DNA of 10,516 bases, taken from contig JBLHWZ010000200.1 in assembly GCA_047629415.1 (NCBI GenBank), forward strand, positions 1-10,516, read 5' to 3'. Shown here piece after piece: positions 1 to 7,732 of the stretch (positions are counted from its first letter, which is position 1; each line of letters begins with the position of its first letter). Below the pieces are notes generated by a model. It did no database searches, was not told the origin of the DNA, and worked only from the letters and a program-made list of their open reading frames with translations. Source of the DNA: CBDUJZ01 sp047629415 (GTDB lineage: Bacteria > Myxococcota_A > Bradymonadia > REDH01). Both the position numbers and the translations under genes were made by a program.

Positions 1-547
1 ATCGGCTGGTATCGAGAGCGCGGAGACGTTCGGCCGCTCGACGCTGCTCGAGCGGGTCGAGGCGTCGGGTCTGCTCTCACTAAAAGCCGGTCCCTGGTGG
101 TCAACTCTCTCGGGAGTGCGGAAGAGCACGCTCGTTGAAGAACTCGTGAGGGACGGAGTCGTGGAGCTGGTCCAGATCTCGGGAGGAAAGACGCTCTACC
201 TGGCACCGCGAGGATGGCGTGAGCGCTTCTCTCGTAGAGACCACGAGGATGACGGGAAGACCCGGATTCTGGCGCCGCTGGAGCCGATGATTTGGAACCG
301 CGAACTCGTCTCACACATCTTTGGCTTCGACTATGTCTGGGAGGTGTACAAGCCTTCAGCCAAGTGAATTCACGGATACTACGTGTGTCCGCTCCTGCAC
401 CGAGGGCAGCTGGTCGCGCGCTTCGAGGGACAGGTCTGTGAAGGTGAGCTGCATGAGATCGGATTCTGGCCAGAGGCCGAGCCGATAGACAAGGTAGCCT
501 GGCGTGACTCTTTCGCGGCACACTCCGCCCGCGTTTCCGGGAACTGA
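1..547 (+). pseudogene. YcaQ/AlkZ-like winged-helix (HTH_42) protein, C-terminal part, interrupted by an in-frame TGA
   Basis: The frame is open from base 2 (the 5' end lies outside the window) to a TGA at 365-367. It then continues in the same frame, with homology, to a second TGA at 545-547. The block LEPMIWNRELVSHIFGFDY followed by WEVYKPSAK, the stop, then IHGYYVCPLLHRGQLVARFEG matches the C-terminal region of the YcaQ/AlkZ family, whose members unhook DNA interstrand crosslinks as DNA glycosylases. The family normally has Arg where the TGA sits (K-R-x-x-GYY), so a CGA to TGA change is the simplest explanation. The upstream part resembles the winged-helix region; the N-terminal catalytic QxQ-type motif would be outside the window. 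If the stop is real, the protein loses about 59 residues of the final beta-rich part and is probably inactive. Read-through is unlikely because Arg is expected and TGA ends other genes here. A sequencing error is also possible. Family call fairly sure, pseudogene status moderate. Confidence 0.72.
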
Positions 548-559
548 CCCACGTCAGGT

Positions 560-588
560 TTGACCCCGGCCTCACAAGACGCGATCGT
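560..588 (+). promoter_or_regulatory. possible weak promoter for purU
   Basis: The 62 bases between the YcaQ-like frame and purU contain a TTGACC (560-565), followed 17 bases later by GATCGT (583-588), a poor -10. The start codon at 610 is 21 bases further on. The match is to the general sigma-70 shape only, so this is a weak suggestion. purU could equally be transcribed from upstream of the YcaQ-like gene. Confidence 0.2.
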
Positions 589-609
589 ATCGGGCCCTCA
601 CGGAGACCC

Positions 610-1467
610 ATGTCCACAGCGATTCTTCTTGCTCATTGTCCCGACCAGCCCGGCCTCGTCGCCGCCGTCGCCCACTGGATTCAATCCAACGGCGGTAACG
701 TGCTCGATCTTGAGCAGCACGTCGCGGAGGACCTCAACACGTTCTTCTTGCGTGCCGAGTGGGAGTACGCGGGTCAGGCGGGTACGATTGAGTCGCTGCG
801 GGAGGCGTTCAAGGCAGATGTCGGCGACCGTTTCTCGATGAGTTGGCGCATGGCAGACCGCGATTTTCGTCCGCGAGCCGCTCTCTTCGTGAGCAAACAA
901 TCGCACTGCCTCTTCGACCTACTTTCCCGCGCTCACGCTGGAGAACTTCCGGCTGAGATCGGTCTCGTTATCTCCAACCACCGAAAGCTTGAGCCGGTGG
1001 TAAACAGGTTTGAGATCCCCTTTTCTCATGTCCCCGTAACGTCCGACACCAAGCCTGCCGCTGAGGCTGCGGCTCGTCAGCTACTCGCTGAGCACGACAT
1101 CAATTTCGTGGTGCTCGCTCGCTACATGCAGGTGCTCTCGGCCGAATTCGTCTCCGATTGGGAGGGGCGAATCATCAACATTCACCACTCGTTCCTCCCT
1201 GCGTTTCCCGGGGCGCGTCCGTATCATCAGGCGCATACACGGGGCGTAAAGATCATCGGAGCGACGAGTCACTACGTCACAGCGGAGTTGGATCAGGGGC
1301 CAATCATCGCGCAGGACGTGGTGGCGGTGAGTCACCGCGACGGCCCGAAGGACCTCGTCCGGAAGGGGCGCGACGTGGAGAAGATCGTGCTGGCTCGCGC
1401 GGTGCGAGCACATGCCGAACGGCGGGTGTTGTGGTTCAACAACCGGACGGTCGTATTCGGGACCTAA
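610..1467 (+). CDS. purU: formyltetrahydrofolate deformylase PurU
   Basis: A 285-residue cytosolic enzyme that hydrolyses 10-formyltetrahydrofolate to tetrahydrofolate and formate. This balances the one-carbon pool and supplies formate to purine synthesis where PurT is used. Residues 1-80 form an ACT domain (AILLAHCPDQPGLVAAVAHW). Residues from about 88 to 285 form the formyltransferase fold. The catalytic triad of this superfamily is visible: Asn190 and His192 in NIHHSFLP, and Asp228 in TAELDQGPI, with the same 36-residue His-to-Asp spacing as in glycinamide ribonucleotide transformylase. Length agrees with E. coli PurU (280). The start at 610 is supported by GGAG at 602-605, a slightly short 4 bases upstream, and by the ACT domain beginning at once. 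The gene ends with TAA at 1465-1467, ten bases from the stop of the convergent lipoprotein gene, leaving no room for a private terminator. The identification is firm. Confidence 0.95.
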   Translation: MSTAILLAHCPDQPGLVAAVAHWIQSNGGNVLDLEQHVAEDLNTFFLRAEWEYAGQAGTIESLREAFKADVGDRFSMSWRMADRDFRPRAALFVSKQSHCLFDLLSRAHAGELPAEIGLVISNHRKLEPVVNRFEIPFSHVPVTSDTKPAAEAAARQLLAEHDINFVVLARYMQVLSAEFVSDWEGRIINIHHSFLPAFPGARPYHQAHTRGVKIIGATSHYVTAELDQGPIIAQDVVAVSHRDGPKDLVRKGRDVEKIVLARAVRAHAERRVLWFNNRTVVFGT

Positions 1468-1477
1468 CGCCTCGACG

Positions 1478-2998
1478 CTAGTCCAGGCAGTTCTCTGCCT
1501 CTGCGCAGTCGTCGTCGTCGCAGTCGGCGGCATCGTCGCCGTCGTCGTCGACCTCGTTGTCGCAGATTTCGACGACTGGCTCAGGCTCGCCCTCCGGTCC
1601 GTCGATGGTCAGCGCGTACTGTCCGTCGCTGAAGCGCCAGCCGTCGACGATAATCACAATGGCCTCACCGGCTTCCAGCTCGACCGTCACGGATGACTGG
1701 TAGTTCTCAGCTTCTCCATCGATATCGTCGTTGCACGCGAGCTCCACGCCGTCACAGTCGCCGGCCCGAACGTAGAGGACGGAGTCCAGCGCATCCTCGC
1801 CGAACTGGTCGGAGGACTCAGTGTCGAAGGTGTATTCGCCTGTGCCCGGTGCGGTCCACAAGTAGGCGACATCAGGCGCATTGCGTCCGCCGCTCAGGTG
1901 AGGATCTCCCACTGAGGAGCAGGTGCCGACGAAGTTACGCTGGGCTTCTGTTGTGTCGCCGGTAGCGACTTCGCCAAGCGCACTCCCCAAGTCCTCAAGT
2001 TCGCAGGCCACCGTGCAGCCATCGAAGCCGGCGCAGTCCGGGTCGGCGCAGTCGTAGAGTCCGTCGAGGTCTGCATCCAAATCATCATCGCAGACCGTCT
2101 CTGCGAGCTCTCGATCGTTCGAGAAGTTGAGGAAGAGATTACCGAACTCCTCGTCGTCATAGCCGTCGACGAACACGATGATCTCCTGGCCTGCCTCTAG
2201 CTCCAAGGTCACCAGGGACTGAAAGACAGTCGGGGACCAAAGACAGGATGGATCGAAGCCGCAGTCCAAGTCCTCGCAGTCGACTAGTTCGTCCCCATCG
2301 TCGTCTTCGTCGTTGTCGCAGTCCTCGGGCGCGTCATCTACGCAGAGGTAGGAGAGGGCACAGTGTGGGTCTTCACAGTCAGCGAGTCCGTTTCCGTCCT
2401 CGTCGCCTTCGACACCACAGGACTCGGACGTGTAGAGGTCGTCGTTGCAGGCGAGCTCCTCCCCACCGCACGTCCCGTCGAGGACGTAGAGCACGGTGTC
2501 GAAGGACGCATCGAGCGTATCGATCGTGTAGGTGCCTGCTTCCGGCGCGATCCACGAGAAGCTGAGCTCCGCGCCGTCGCCGCCGCATGACCCCTGGAAC
2601 TCGCTGGCGGTACCTTCAATCGTCTCGTCTTCGACGAAGCCGATTCCGTCCACGCTGGTCCCGGGGCATGAGCACGCGAGTTCGTCGGCACACTGGGGGT
2701 CGTCGCAGTCCGTAAGGCCATCGCCGTTGTCGTCTTCGCCGTTTCCGCAGACTTCGTCGCCCAAGCACGAGGGGTCTGAGGCGCAGTCTGCATCATCGCA
2801 GTCCGTATCGCCGTCGCCGTCGTCGTCCTGAGCGTTGAAACAGATCTCGTCTCCCGTGGGCGTGTCAGCGCTGGCGTCCGTGTCTGCTGAAGGCGTGTCA
2901 GCGCCGGTGTCTTCGTTGGCTTCAGGATCGTCCCCACCGCAGGCAGCGGCGAGTCCAAATGCAAGACAGAGAAGGAATGTGTTTTTGGTATCGGTCAT
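1478..2998 (-). CDS. lipoprotein with six Cys/Asp-rich repeats and two PPC-like domains
   Basis: A 506-residue predicted lipoprotein. The signal peptide MTDTKNTFLLCLAFGLAAAC gives lipidation at Cys20, followed by a flexible Asp/Thr/Ser/Ala linker to about residue 50. Six copies of a 28-29-residue module, roughly E-x-C-x-N-x-x-DDDGDG-x-x-DC-x-D-x-DC-x(5)-C, lie at 51-78, 82-109, 192-219, 225-252, 300-328 and 477-504. They resemble the Asp-rich MopE-like metal-binding motifs common in Myxococcota; Ca2+ binding by the DxDxDG core is inferred. Two beta domains resembling bacterial pre-peptidase C-terminal (PPC) domains lie at about 115-296 and 332-466. Repeats 3 and 4 interrupt the first. The start at 2998 is chosen over an extension to 3175 because the lipoprotein signal begins there. 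The ATG lies one base after the TGA of the protease gene and has no ribosome binding site of its own, so coupled translation is likely. No enzymatic domain is seen; a surface adhesion or cofactor role is only a guess. Confidence 0.88.
   Translation of the reverse strand: MTDTKNTFLLCLAFGLAAACGGDDPEANEDTGADTPSADTDASADTPTGDEICFNAQDDDGDGDTDCDDADCASDPSCLGDEVCGNGEDDNGDGLTDCDDPQCADELACSCPGTSVDGIGFVEDETIEGTASEFQGSCGGDGAELSFSWIAPEAGTYTIDTLDASFDTVLYVLDGTCGGEELACNDDLYTSESCGVEGDEDGNGLADCEDPHCALSYLCVDDAPEDCDNDEDDDGDELVDCEDLDCGFDPSCLWSPTVFQSLVTLELEAGQEIIVFVDGYDDEEFGNLFLNFSNDRELAETVCDDDLDADLDGLYDCADPDCAGFDGCTVACELEDLGSALGEVATGDTTEAQRNFVGTCSSVGDPHLSGGRNAPDVAYLWTAPGTGEYTFDTESSDQFGEDALDSVLYVRAGDCDGVELACNDDIDGEAENYQSSVTVELEAGEAIVIIVDGWRFSDGQYALTIDGPEGEPEPVVEICDNEVDDDGDDAADCDDDDCAEAENCLD
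1487..2848 (-). repeat. six dispersed DxDxDG/DCxDxDC protein repeats
   Basis: The six Cys/Asp-rich modules of the 506-residue lipoprotein are encoded at 2765-2848, 2672-2755, 2342-2425, 2243-2326, 2015-2101 and 1487-1570. Each has four cysteines at near-constant spacing (except copy 5, which has one extra residue before its first Cys) around an Asp/Gly core. Copies 1-2 and 3-4 are tandem pairs; 5 and 6 are single, placed between and after the PPC domains. Conservation is at protein level. The DNA copies share GTC/GAC-rich codons, which explains the trinucleotide-like GTCGTC texture seen near 1508-1555. Confidence 0.85.
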
Positions 2999-2999
2999 C

Positions 3000-5900
3000 T
3001 CAATATACGCGGCCGAAGATGTTGAAGATTGCGCGGACGTCGTTGATCTTTTCCATGTGGCTCTCGACCTCGAACCGCGCACGGCTGTGGTAGCGCCACA
3101 GCTCGTTCTCGCGGACCGAGTCGCTGCCGTCGTCTTCCCAGTACGCTCGAAGCGTCGCGTCGTACTGGGCAGCAAGCTCCTGACCTCGGACGATCATCTC
3201 CGACGCCGGCGACGTGCGGACCTGATTGAAGTCACAGCGAGCACTATCGGAGTTCTCGCAGTCCTCGACGACCGTGCCGTAAACCTCGCCGCTGATCGGG
3301 TCGGTGAACTGCAGCGTGGTGAACCCTTCACCTGGCTCGATGGTCTCGCCTGTGCCGAGCTTGAGGATGTTCACGCGATCGTTGTAGCGCGTGCTCCAAC
3401 TCGAGGTGCTGTAGAGCATTCCGTAGAAGAGCAGGTCGTCTGCGAGAGAGAATGTAGCGTCGGTTTCGACGACTGGCCACGGCTCGACACACTCACCAGC
3501 TGCACAGGCCAGACCGGCCTCGCAGCTTCCGTTCGGTTCCGCGCTGGAGCAAGTCGGAGTCATGCCATCACAGCTGAGAGAGTCTGGAGTGCAGTTTCCG
3601 GTGACGCCGTCGCAGGTCGTCCCGTCGCCGCAAAGCCCGGCGTCGTTGGTGCAGTCCTGTAAGCAGAAGAAGTCGGTGCCGTCTTCCACAAGCGGCTGGC
3701 AGTAGGTGCCGCCAAGGGAGCCGGTCGAGCCGGAGCATTGGTTGGCATTCGTGCAAGGCTCACAGAGCGCCGCGAGTCGACGGGGCCCCAATGAATCGTT
3801 GATAAGCTCGCCAGTGGCGGGGTTGATATACTGCCGTCGGTCAGCATCGTAGATACGGGCGATCGGCTGGTAGTGCAGCTCACCGACCAGGTTGTCACCT
3901 TGCTGTCCAGTGACCTCCATGACTGGGCTGTAGGCGCCGTAGTCCTCGGTCAGGATGTGGGAGACGAGTTCGTCAATCTCATCATTGAAGAGGTCATAGT
4001 ACTGGATCGAATAGGTGCCTGCGTCACCATCGGAGCCGAGAACGAACGCCTCTGGGTCGAACATCGCCCAGGCCGCCGCCAGCGTGGACCAGTAGTGGCC
4101 AGCCTCGTTTGGAAGGTCCGGAAAGTTGTAGCCGGACTCGACATCGTAGGCGGTGAACCGTCGACGTCCGTCTCCCTGAGGGACTTCATAGAAGGGCTGC
4201 GAAGCGTCACAGTAGGCCGTCAGGAAGTAGTCGCTTGTTTGTTCGGGGCTGCTGCCGCCGTCCTCTGTGAGGTTGTAGAGCTGGCCGTTGGTGCCCGTGC
4301 AATACGTGCCGTAGGATGGCGTCGCCATCGACTCGGCGATCATGTTGAAGCCCATGTTGACCGACATCCAGAAGTAGTCGTCCATGACATCGTCGTAGCC
4401 GTCGGGGGCCAAGTACCAGTTCTGGTAGTAGTCCGAGAGCGGGAGGAACGTGTTGTAGAAGTGCGAGAAGAGCACTCGCCAAGGTCGCCACCCGAACCGG
4501 TCTCGTTTGAAGTACTGGAAGTAGTAATACGCGTGGTAGTCGTCGATTACGTTGGTGGTTACCTCGAACGGGTCTGCGCCGCCGTCAAACACGCGGCAGG
4601 AGAGCAGGGCGCTCTCCCACTCATCGCTGCAGAAGAGGTACGGCACGCGAACGGCGCGGTCTGCCACGCCTGATTCACGCTCGGTGAGATAATCGTCGAG
4701 GCGCATCCAATCGCGACCAAATGCCGCTGCGAGAGTGGGGAACGCCTGGATAACCGTCGTGTAGTGCCAGCGCTCAAGGTACGGCACGTGAGGTGCTGTC
4801 GGGTCCTCGTAATAGAGGCCGAGTTCGTCTTGGCTAGAGAGGATGTCACCTGCGCGACCGAGCGAGTCCAGGCGTGTCGAGAAGACCTCAACGAAGCCTT
4901 CGCGATGCTGAAGGCAGAGCCCGCTTGGGGAGACGCGGCCGTCGGCAGACACACAGTCGTCGCCTGCCAAATCGCTGGCATCGGTGCCGCCGCTATAACC
5001 AAACATCATGGCCGCGCGATCGTAACGACCGAGCCCACTGAAGTCAGAGTTGAACGTAAGCCCGTAGTCCATGATCGAGGAGTATTGGAACTCACGCATC
5101 CGCCCCGTGATCTGATTCTCCGTGAGCGCAGCTAGCTCGTAGAGTTCGAACATTGAGCTTGGCGTCATCAGGTTCTCGCGACGCAGGTTCCAATATTCGT
5201 CGTGGTAGTTCAGCGAGTCGTAGCTGCCCGAGAAGTTGTGGCGCAGTCCGACCGTGTGGCCGATCTCGTGTAGTGCCGTCGCGCGGAAGATCTCTGCCCG
5301 AATCTCACGCCACATCTCGTCGTAGTCGGTTCGGCCCGCGTAGGCCTGAGCCATTCCTACGACGTTGGGATCGAGCATCTCGATGTAGTCCGCGGAACGA
5401 GCGATGCGCCGCATCCGTTGGTCGCGAGCGTAGCGAGCGTGGGTCGGAGTCAACCAGCGAGCGGGGTCAAACGCGTCCATGTCTTCAGCGTTAACGCCAT
5501 CCTCGGTAGCGCCCAGAGCGCCGGCCAACGTGGGCTCGAACTCTTCCTGTGCGACCAGCATCGAAATGCCGGACTGGCGGGCGTTCTCCAGACGATTCGC
5601 GATCGCGACGCGGTCGAAGCGCGGCGTGACCTCCCGCTGAATCTCTCGGCGCTGGCGGAAGTCGCGTTCTCGCGGACGGTCGGCTCCGACTGGGATGTCG
5701 CGAAGTTCTGGGCTGACTCGGTCCATGCGTGTGGAACCGGCCGCGCGCTCGGAGACCTGCTCGCGAACGTGAGCGAGGTCTCTAAGTTCCTCGGGCTCCA
5801 AGTCACCATTGGTGAAGCGAATGACGTCCAGCGCGTAGGAGGCGTAGGTGTTTACTGCTGCGCCGTAGACATAAGCGCGACCCGACACGATCTCGCCCGT

Positions 5901-7190
5901 CTCCGGGTCTGTCGCGGAGGGACCGTAGCCGAGCAGGCCTGCTTGAGTCTCGGTCGTGACCAGGTGCAACGTGCTGAACCGAAGGTCGCCAGGGCGCGGC
6001 GAAAAGCCCGGCTCTCCACACCCCTCATGGTCGTCGACCGCGACCGGATTGTCGCAGAGGATGAAGATGTCGTCGAGCGAATCCGGGTCCGTGCCTTGAA
6101 CGGTCGCGACGACTTCGCGGGCGATTTGGTCCCAAGGCTCAAGGGTTGCCTCGGCGGACTCGCGCATCAGGTCGTCGTCTGAGAATTCGACGTTGAGGTA
6201 GTAAGGTACCGTGCCGATCGGCCGCTCAGCGAGGGGAATCGGAACTCGGCGTCCGTCATCGTCGAGCAGGTACTCTCCAGTTGCGTCGCGCTCGTAGGTC
6301 GAGGCCCAGAAGTTGTGGCGGTTGATCATCTTCGAGCGAGTGCTCTCAAGTACACCGCGCATCGGGTCGTAGACGTAGCGCTCGTTTAGAAAGTAGCCGT
6401 AGCGAGCCATGTCCTGGTCCGTGTACTGCATCGGCTCGTAGTCGCGTCGCGGCTCAGTTCGCGCGAAGCTCATTACGACCTCGACGTCTGCGGCCGTGCA
6501 GTCCTCATAGAGGCGCGCATACCAGGGGCTCGAGAGCAGGCAGCCGATAAGGTCTGGCGCGACGAGGAGTCGACGGGGCACGTCGAAGTAAACGAGTTCA
6601 TCTTCGTCATCGCGCTCCCAGTAAATGCCGCGCTCTTCGCCGCGCTCCGAGTCGACGGTGAACGAGCCATCGAGCGGCGTTGCGATCCACTCTGAGATGA
6701 AGTCCCAGTTGGTCACCGCATTGCGTGACCAGTCGACACGGACGTAGTCGCGCTCGTACCAAGGGCGGTCGGAGTAGTTCTCCCCGATCGTATTGGTCTG
6801 CTCTCCCGTTGCGGAGTTGTAGCCCCGCTGTACGTCGAAGTGTCCGACGATCGGAAACGCCGCGACGGGCTCTTCAGCATAGTCGGCGGCGCCATAGTCC
6901 GTGTTGTTCTCTACGTCGTCGGAGCCCGGCAGGAGCGGGTAAGCGCGGTGCGCGAAGAGCCAATCCTCTTCGATTCGCCAGACGACCTTCTCCATCCGGC
7001 TCGTCTCACCCTCGAATGTGGCTTCAGCGGCCGCGGGGACATCAACGACGGTCTCCATGTAGTACCAAACGCCATCGAAGTCGGACTTCAGCGCCAGGTT
7101 GGGTTGCGTGCGGTCGATGTCGTCGACGCTTTGAGCGCAGCCTGCAAAAAGAAGCGCCAGCGCGACGAGGGGGAGGGACAGCGTTTTCAT
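3000..7190 (-). CDS. large metzincin-like zinc metalloprotease lipoprotein
   Basis: A 1396-residue predicted secreted, lipid-anchored zinc protease. The signal peptide MKTLSLPLVALALLFAGC places the lipidated Cys at 18. The zinc site is HEIGHTVGLRH at 641-651 (His641, Glu642, His645, His651), the metzincin HExxHxxGxxH pattern, followed by Asn652. A Met-turn SSIMDYG with Met707 lies 56 residues after the zinc motif. A conserved N-terminal block includes GEQTNTIGEN and RPWYERDYVRVDWS (142-155). This organisation resembles the DUF4953/Met-zincin-like proteins frequent in Myxococcota; that family name is from memory. A segment with 14 cysteines at about 1143-1234 sits between two non-Cys-rich stretches of the C-terminal region. 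Substrate is unknown. The start at 7190 is set by the signal peptide, with only a weak GAG-type ribosome site. The gene is followed one base later by the repeat lipoprotein, suggesting one transcript and a shared job at the cell surface. Confidence 0.9.
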   Translation of the reverse strand: MKTLSLPLVALALLFAGCAQSVDDIDRTQPNLALKSDFDGVWYYMETVVDVPAAAEATFEGETSRMEKVVWRIEEDWLFAHRAYPLLPGSDDVENNTDYGAADYAEEPVAAFPIVGHFDVQRGYNSATGEQTNTIGENYSDRPWYERDYVRVDWSRNAVTNWDFISEWIATPLDGSFTVDSERGEERGIYWERDDEDELVYFDVPRRLLVAPDLIGCLLSSPWYARLYEDCTAADVEVVMSFARTEPRRDYEPMQYTDQDMARYGYFLNERYVYDPMRGVLESTRSKMINRHNFWASTYERDATGEYLLDDDGRRVPIPLAERPIGTVPYYLNVEFSDDDLMRESAEATLEPWDQIAREVVATVQGTDPDSLDDIFILCDNPVAVDDHEGCGEPGFSPRPGDLRFSTLHLVTTETQAGLLGYGPSATDPETGEIVSGRAYVYGAAVNTYASYALDVIRFTNGDLEPEELRDLAHVREQVSERAAGSTRMDRVSPELRDIPVGADRPRERDFRQRREIQREVTPRFDRVAIANRLENARQSGISMLVAQEEFEPTLAGALGATEDGVNAEDMDAFDPARWLTPTHARYARDQRMRRIARSADYIEMLDPNVVGMAQAYAGRTDYDEMWREIRAEIFRATALHEIGHTVGLRHNFSGSYDSLNYHDEYWNLRRENLMTPSSMFELYELAALTENQITGRMREFQYSSIMDYGLTFNSDFSGLGRYDRAAMMFGYSGGTDASDLAGDDCVSADGRVSPSGLCLQHREGFVEVFSTRLDSLGRAGDILSSQDELGLYYEDPTAPHVPYLERWHYTTVIQAFPTLAAAFGRDWMRLDDYLTERESGVADRAVRVPYLFCSDEWESALLSCRVFDGGADPFEVTTNVIDDYHAYYYFQYFKRDRFGWRPWRVLFSHFYNTFLPLSDYYQNWYLAPDGYDDVMDDYFWMSVNMGFNMIAESMATPSYGTYCTGTNGQLYNLTEDGGSSPEQTSDYFLTAYCDASQPFYEVPQGDGRRRFTAYDVESGYNFPDLPNEAGHYWSTLAAAWAMFDPEAFVLGSDGDAGTYSIQYYDLFNDEIDELVSHILTEDYGAYSPVMEVTGQQGDNLVGELHYQPIARIYDADRRQYINPATGELINDSLGPRRLAALCEPCTNANQCSGSTGSLGGTYCQPLVEDGTDFFCLQDCTNDAGLCGDGTTCDGVTGNCTPDSLSCDGMTPTCSSAEPNGSCEAGLACAAGECVEPWPVVETDATFSLADDLLFYGMLYSTSSWSTRYNDRVNILKLGTGETIEPGEGFTTLQFTDPISGEVYGTVVEDCENSDSARCDFNQVRTSPASEMIVRGQELAAQYDATLRAYWEDDGSDSVRENELWRYHSRARFEVESHMEKINDVRAIFNIFGRVY

Positions 7191-7217
7191 GTGCTCGCTC
7201 GGGTAAGTTCCGTGCGA

Positions 7218-7246
7218 ACACTAGCGAAGCTCCCCGTTGATGTCAG
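7218..7246 (-). promoter_or_regulatory. possible sigma-70-like promoter for the protease/lipoprotein pair
   Basis: On the minus strand, CTGACA (7241-7246) is followed after exactly 17 bases by TAGTGT (7218-7223), 27 bases before the protease start. The -35 matches 5 of 6 consensus bases but the -10 only 3 of 6. It lies in the 122-base gap after the small membrane protein gene, the only place where an independent start for the protease pair would fit. Weak evidence. Confidence 0.3.
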
Positions 7247-7312
7247 TTACGATGACGAAAAGCCGTGATTTTGATTGGCTAGGTGTCGGTTCGCAAGGGA
7301 TATTCGTTCGCT

Positions 7313-7732
7313 CTAACCGCGAAGTTCATCCCATGCGGCTGCGCGAACGGTGAGGGTGGTGATTCCTCCGAGATCCAGAAGTACGCGCTGGCCCAGAAGA
7401 CCGGACTTCCGCTCTTCTTGGATCGCTTCAGCCGGAATTCGCAGGTTCGGATGGCCGACCTTGAAGATGCCTAGAACGCTCATGTGTAGGTACCCTTCAT
7501 GGTCCCAACCGAGGCGCATTGCATGTGTGTAGTTCGCCCAACCTAGCCGAGCGCCGACCGTCTGGGCGCCTCCCGGAGGCTCAGCTGCCGTCTGAAACCG
7601 TTCGCCCAAGTTCCGCCAGCCGCTTAGCGCAGCGGTGATGAACACGACACCGCACCAGAGGAGGGAGAACCCGACGCAGTACGCCGGGAGGATACCAATC
7701 ATCATCAACAGACTGGCTGAATCCGCGGCCAT
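7313..7732 (-). CDS. small membrane protein of unknown function, translationally coupled to yebC
   Basis: A 139-residue protein without a function I can name. Residues about 10-36 (MIGILPAYCVGFSLLWCGVV and onward) form one strongly hydrophobic helix. The rest (about 38-139) is soluble, with a core that includes GYLHMSVLGIFKVGHPNLRIP. A single N-terminal helix followed by a beta-rich domain with a GHPxLxIP motif occurs in unannotated small proteins of many proteobacteria; I recall the pattern but no family name, and a PH-like fold is only a guess. The ATG (7730-7732) overlaps the yebC stop as TAATG and no ribosome binding site precedes it, so it is probably translated by ribosomes finishing yebC. 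A 122-base gap separates it from the protease gene downstream. Confidence 0.7.
   Translation of the reverse strand: MAADSASLLMMIGILPAYCVGFSLLWCGVVFITAALSGWRNLGERFQTAAEPPGGAQTVGARLGWANYTHAMRLGWDHEGYLHMSVLGIFKVGHPNLRIPAEAIQEERKSGLLGQRVLLDLGGITTLTVRAAAWDELRG

Noticed and set aside
365..367. TGA as a recoded (selenocysteine) codon
   Set aside because: The family has Arg, not Cys, at this place, and TGA is used as an ordinary stop elsewhere in the window; a nonsense change or sequence error is simpler.
1500..1570. GTC/GTCGTC trinucleotide repeat tract
   Set aside because: It is the reverse complement of Asp-rich codons in the last Cys/Asp repeat, not a separate microsatellite.
2999..3175. N-terminal extension of the repeat lipoprotein to 3175
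   Set aside because: The extra 59 residues are Ser/Thr/Arg-rich out-of-frame protease sequence, and a lipoprotein signal peptide begins at 2998.
3873..4673. 266-residue + strand open frame opposite the metalloprotease
   Set aside because: It lies wholly inside the clearly coding minus-strand protease gene, is rich in Val/Arg and has no family resemblance; such antisense frames are expected in GC-rich DNA. The same applies to frames at 2835-3662 and 5418-6182.
7257..7280. Possible intrinsic terminator AGCC/GGCT followed by TTTT on the minus strand
   Set aside because: The stem is only 4 bp with a 12-base loop; too weak to call.
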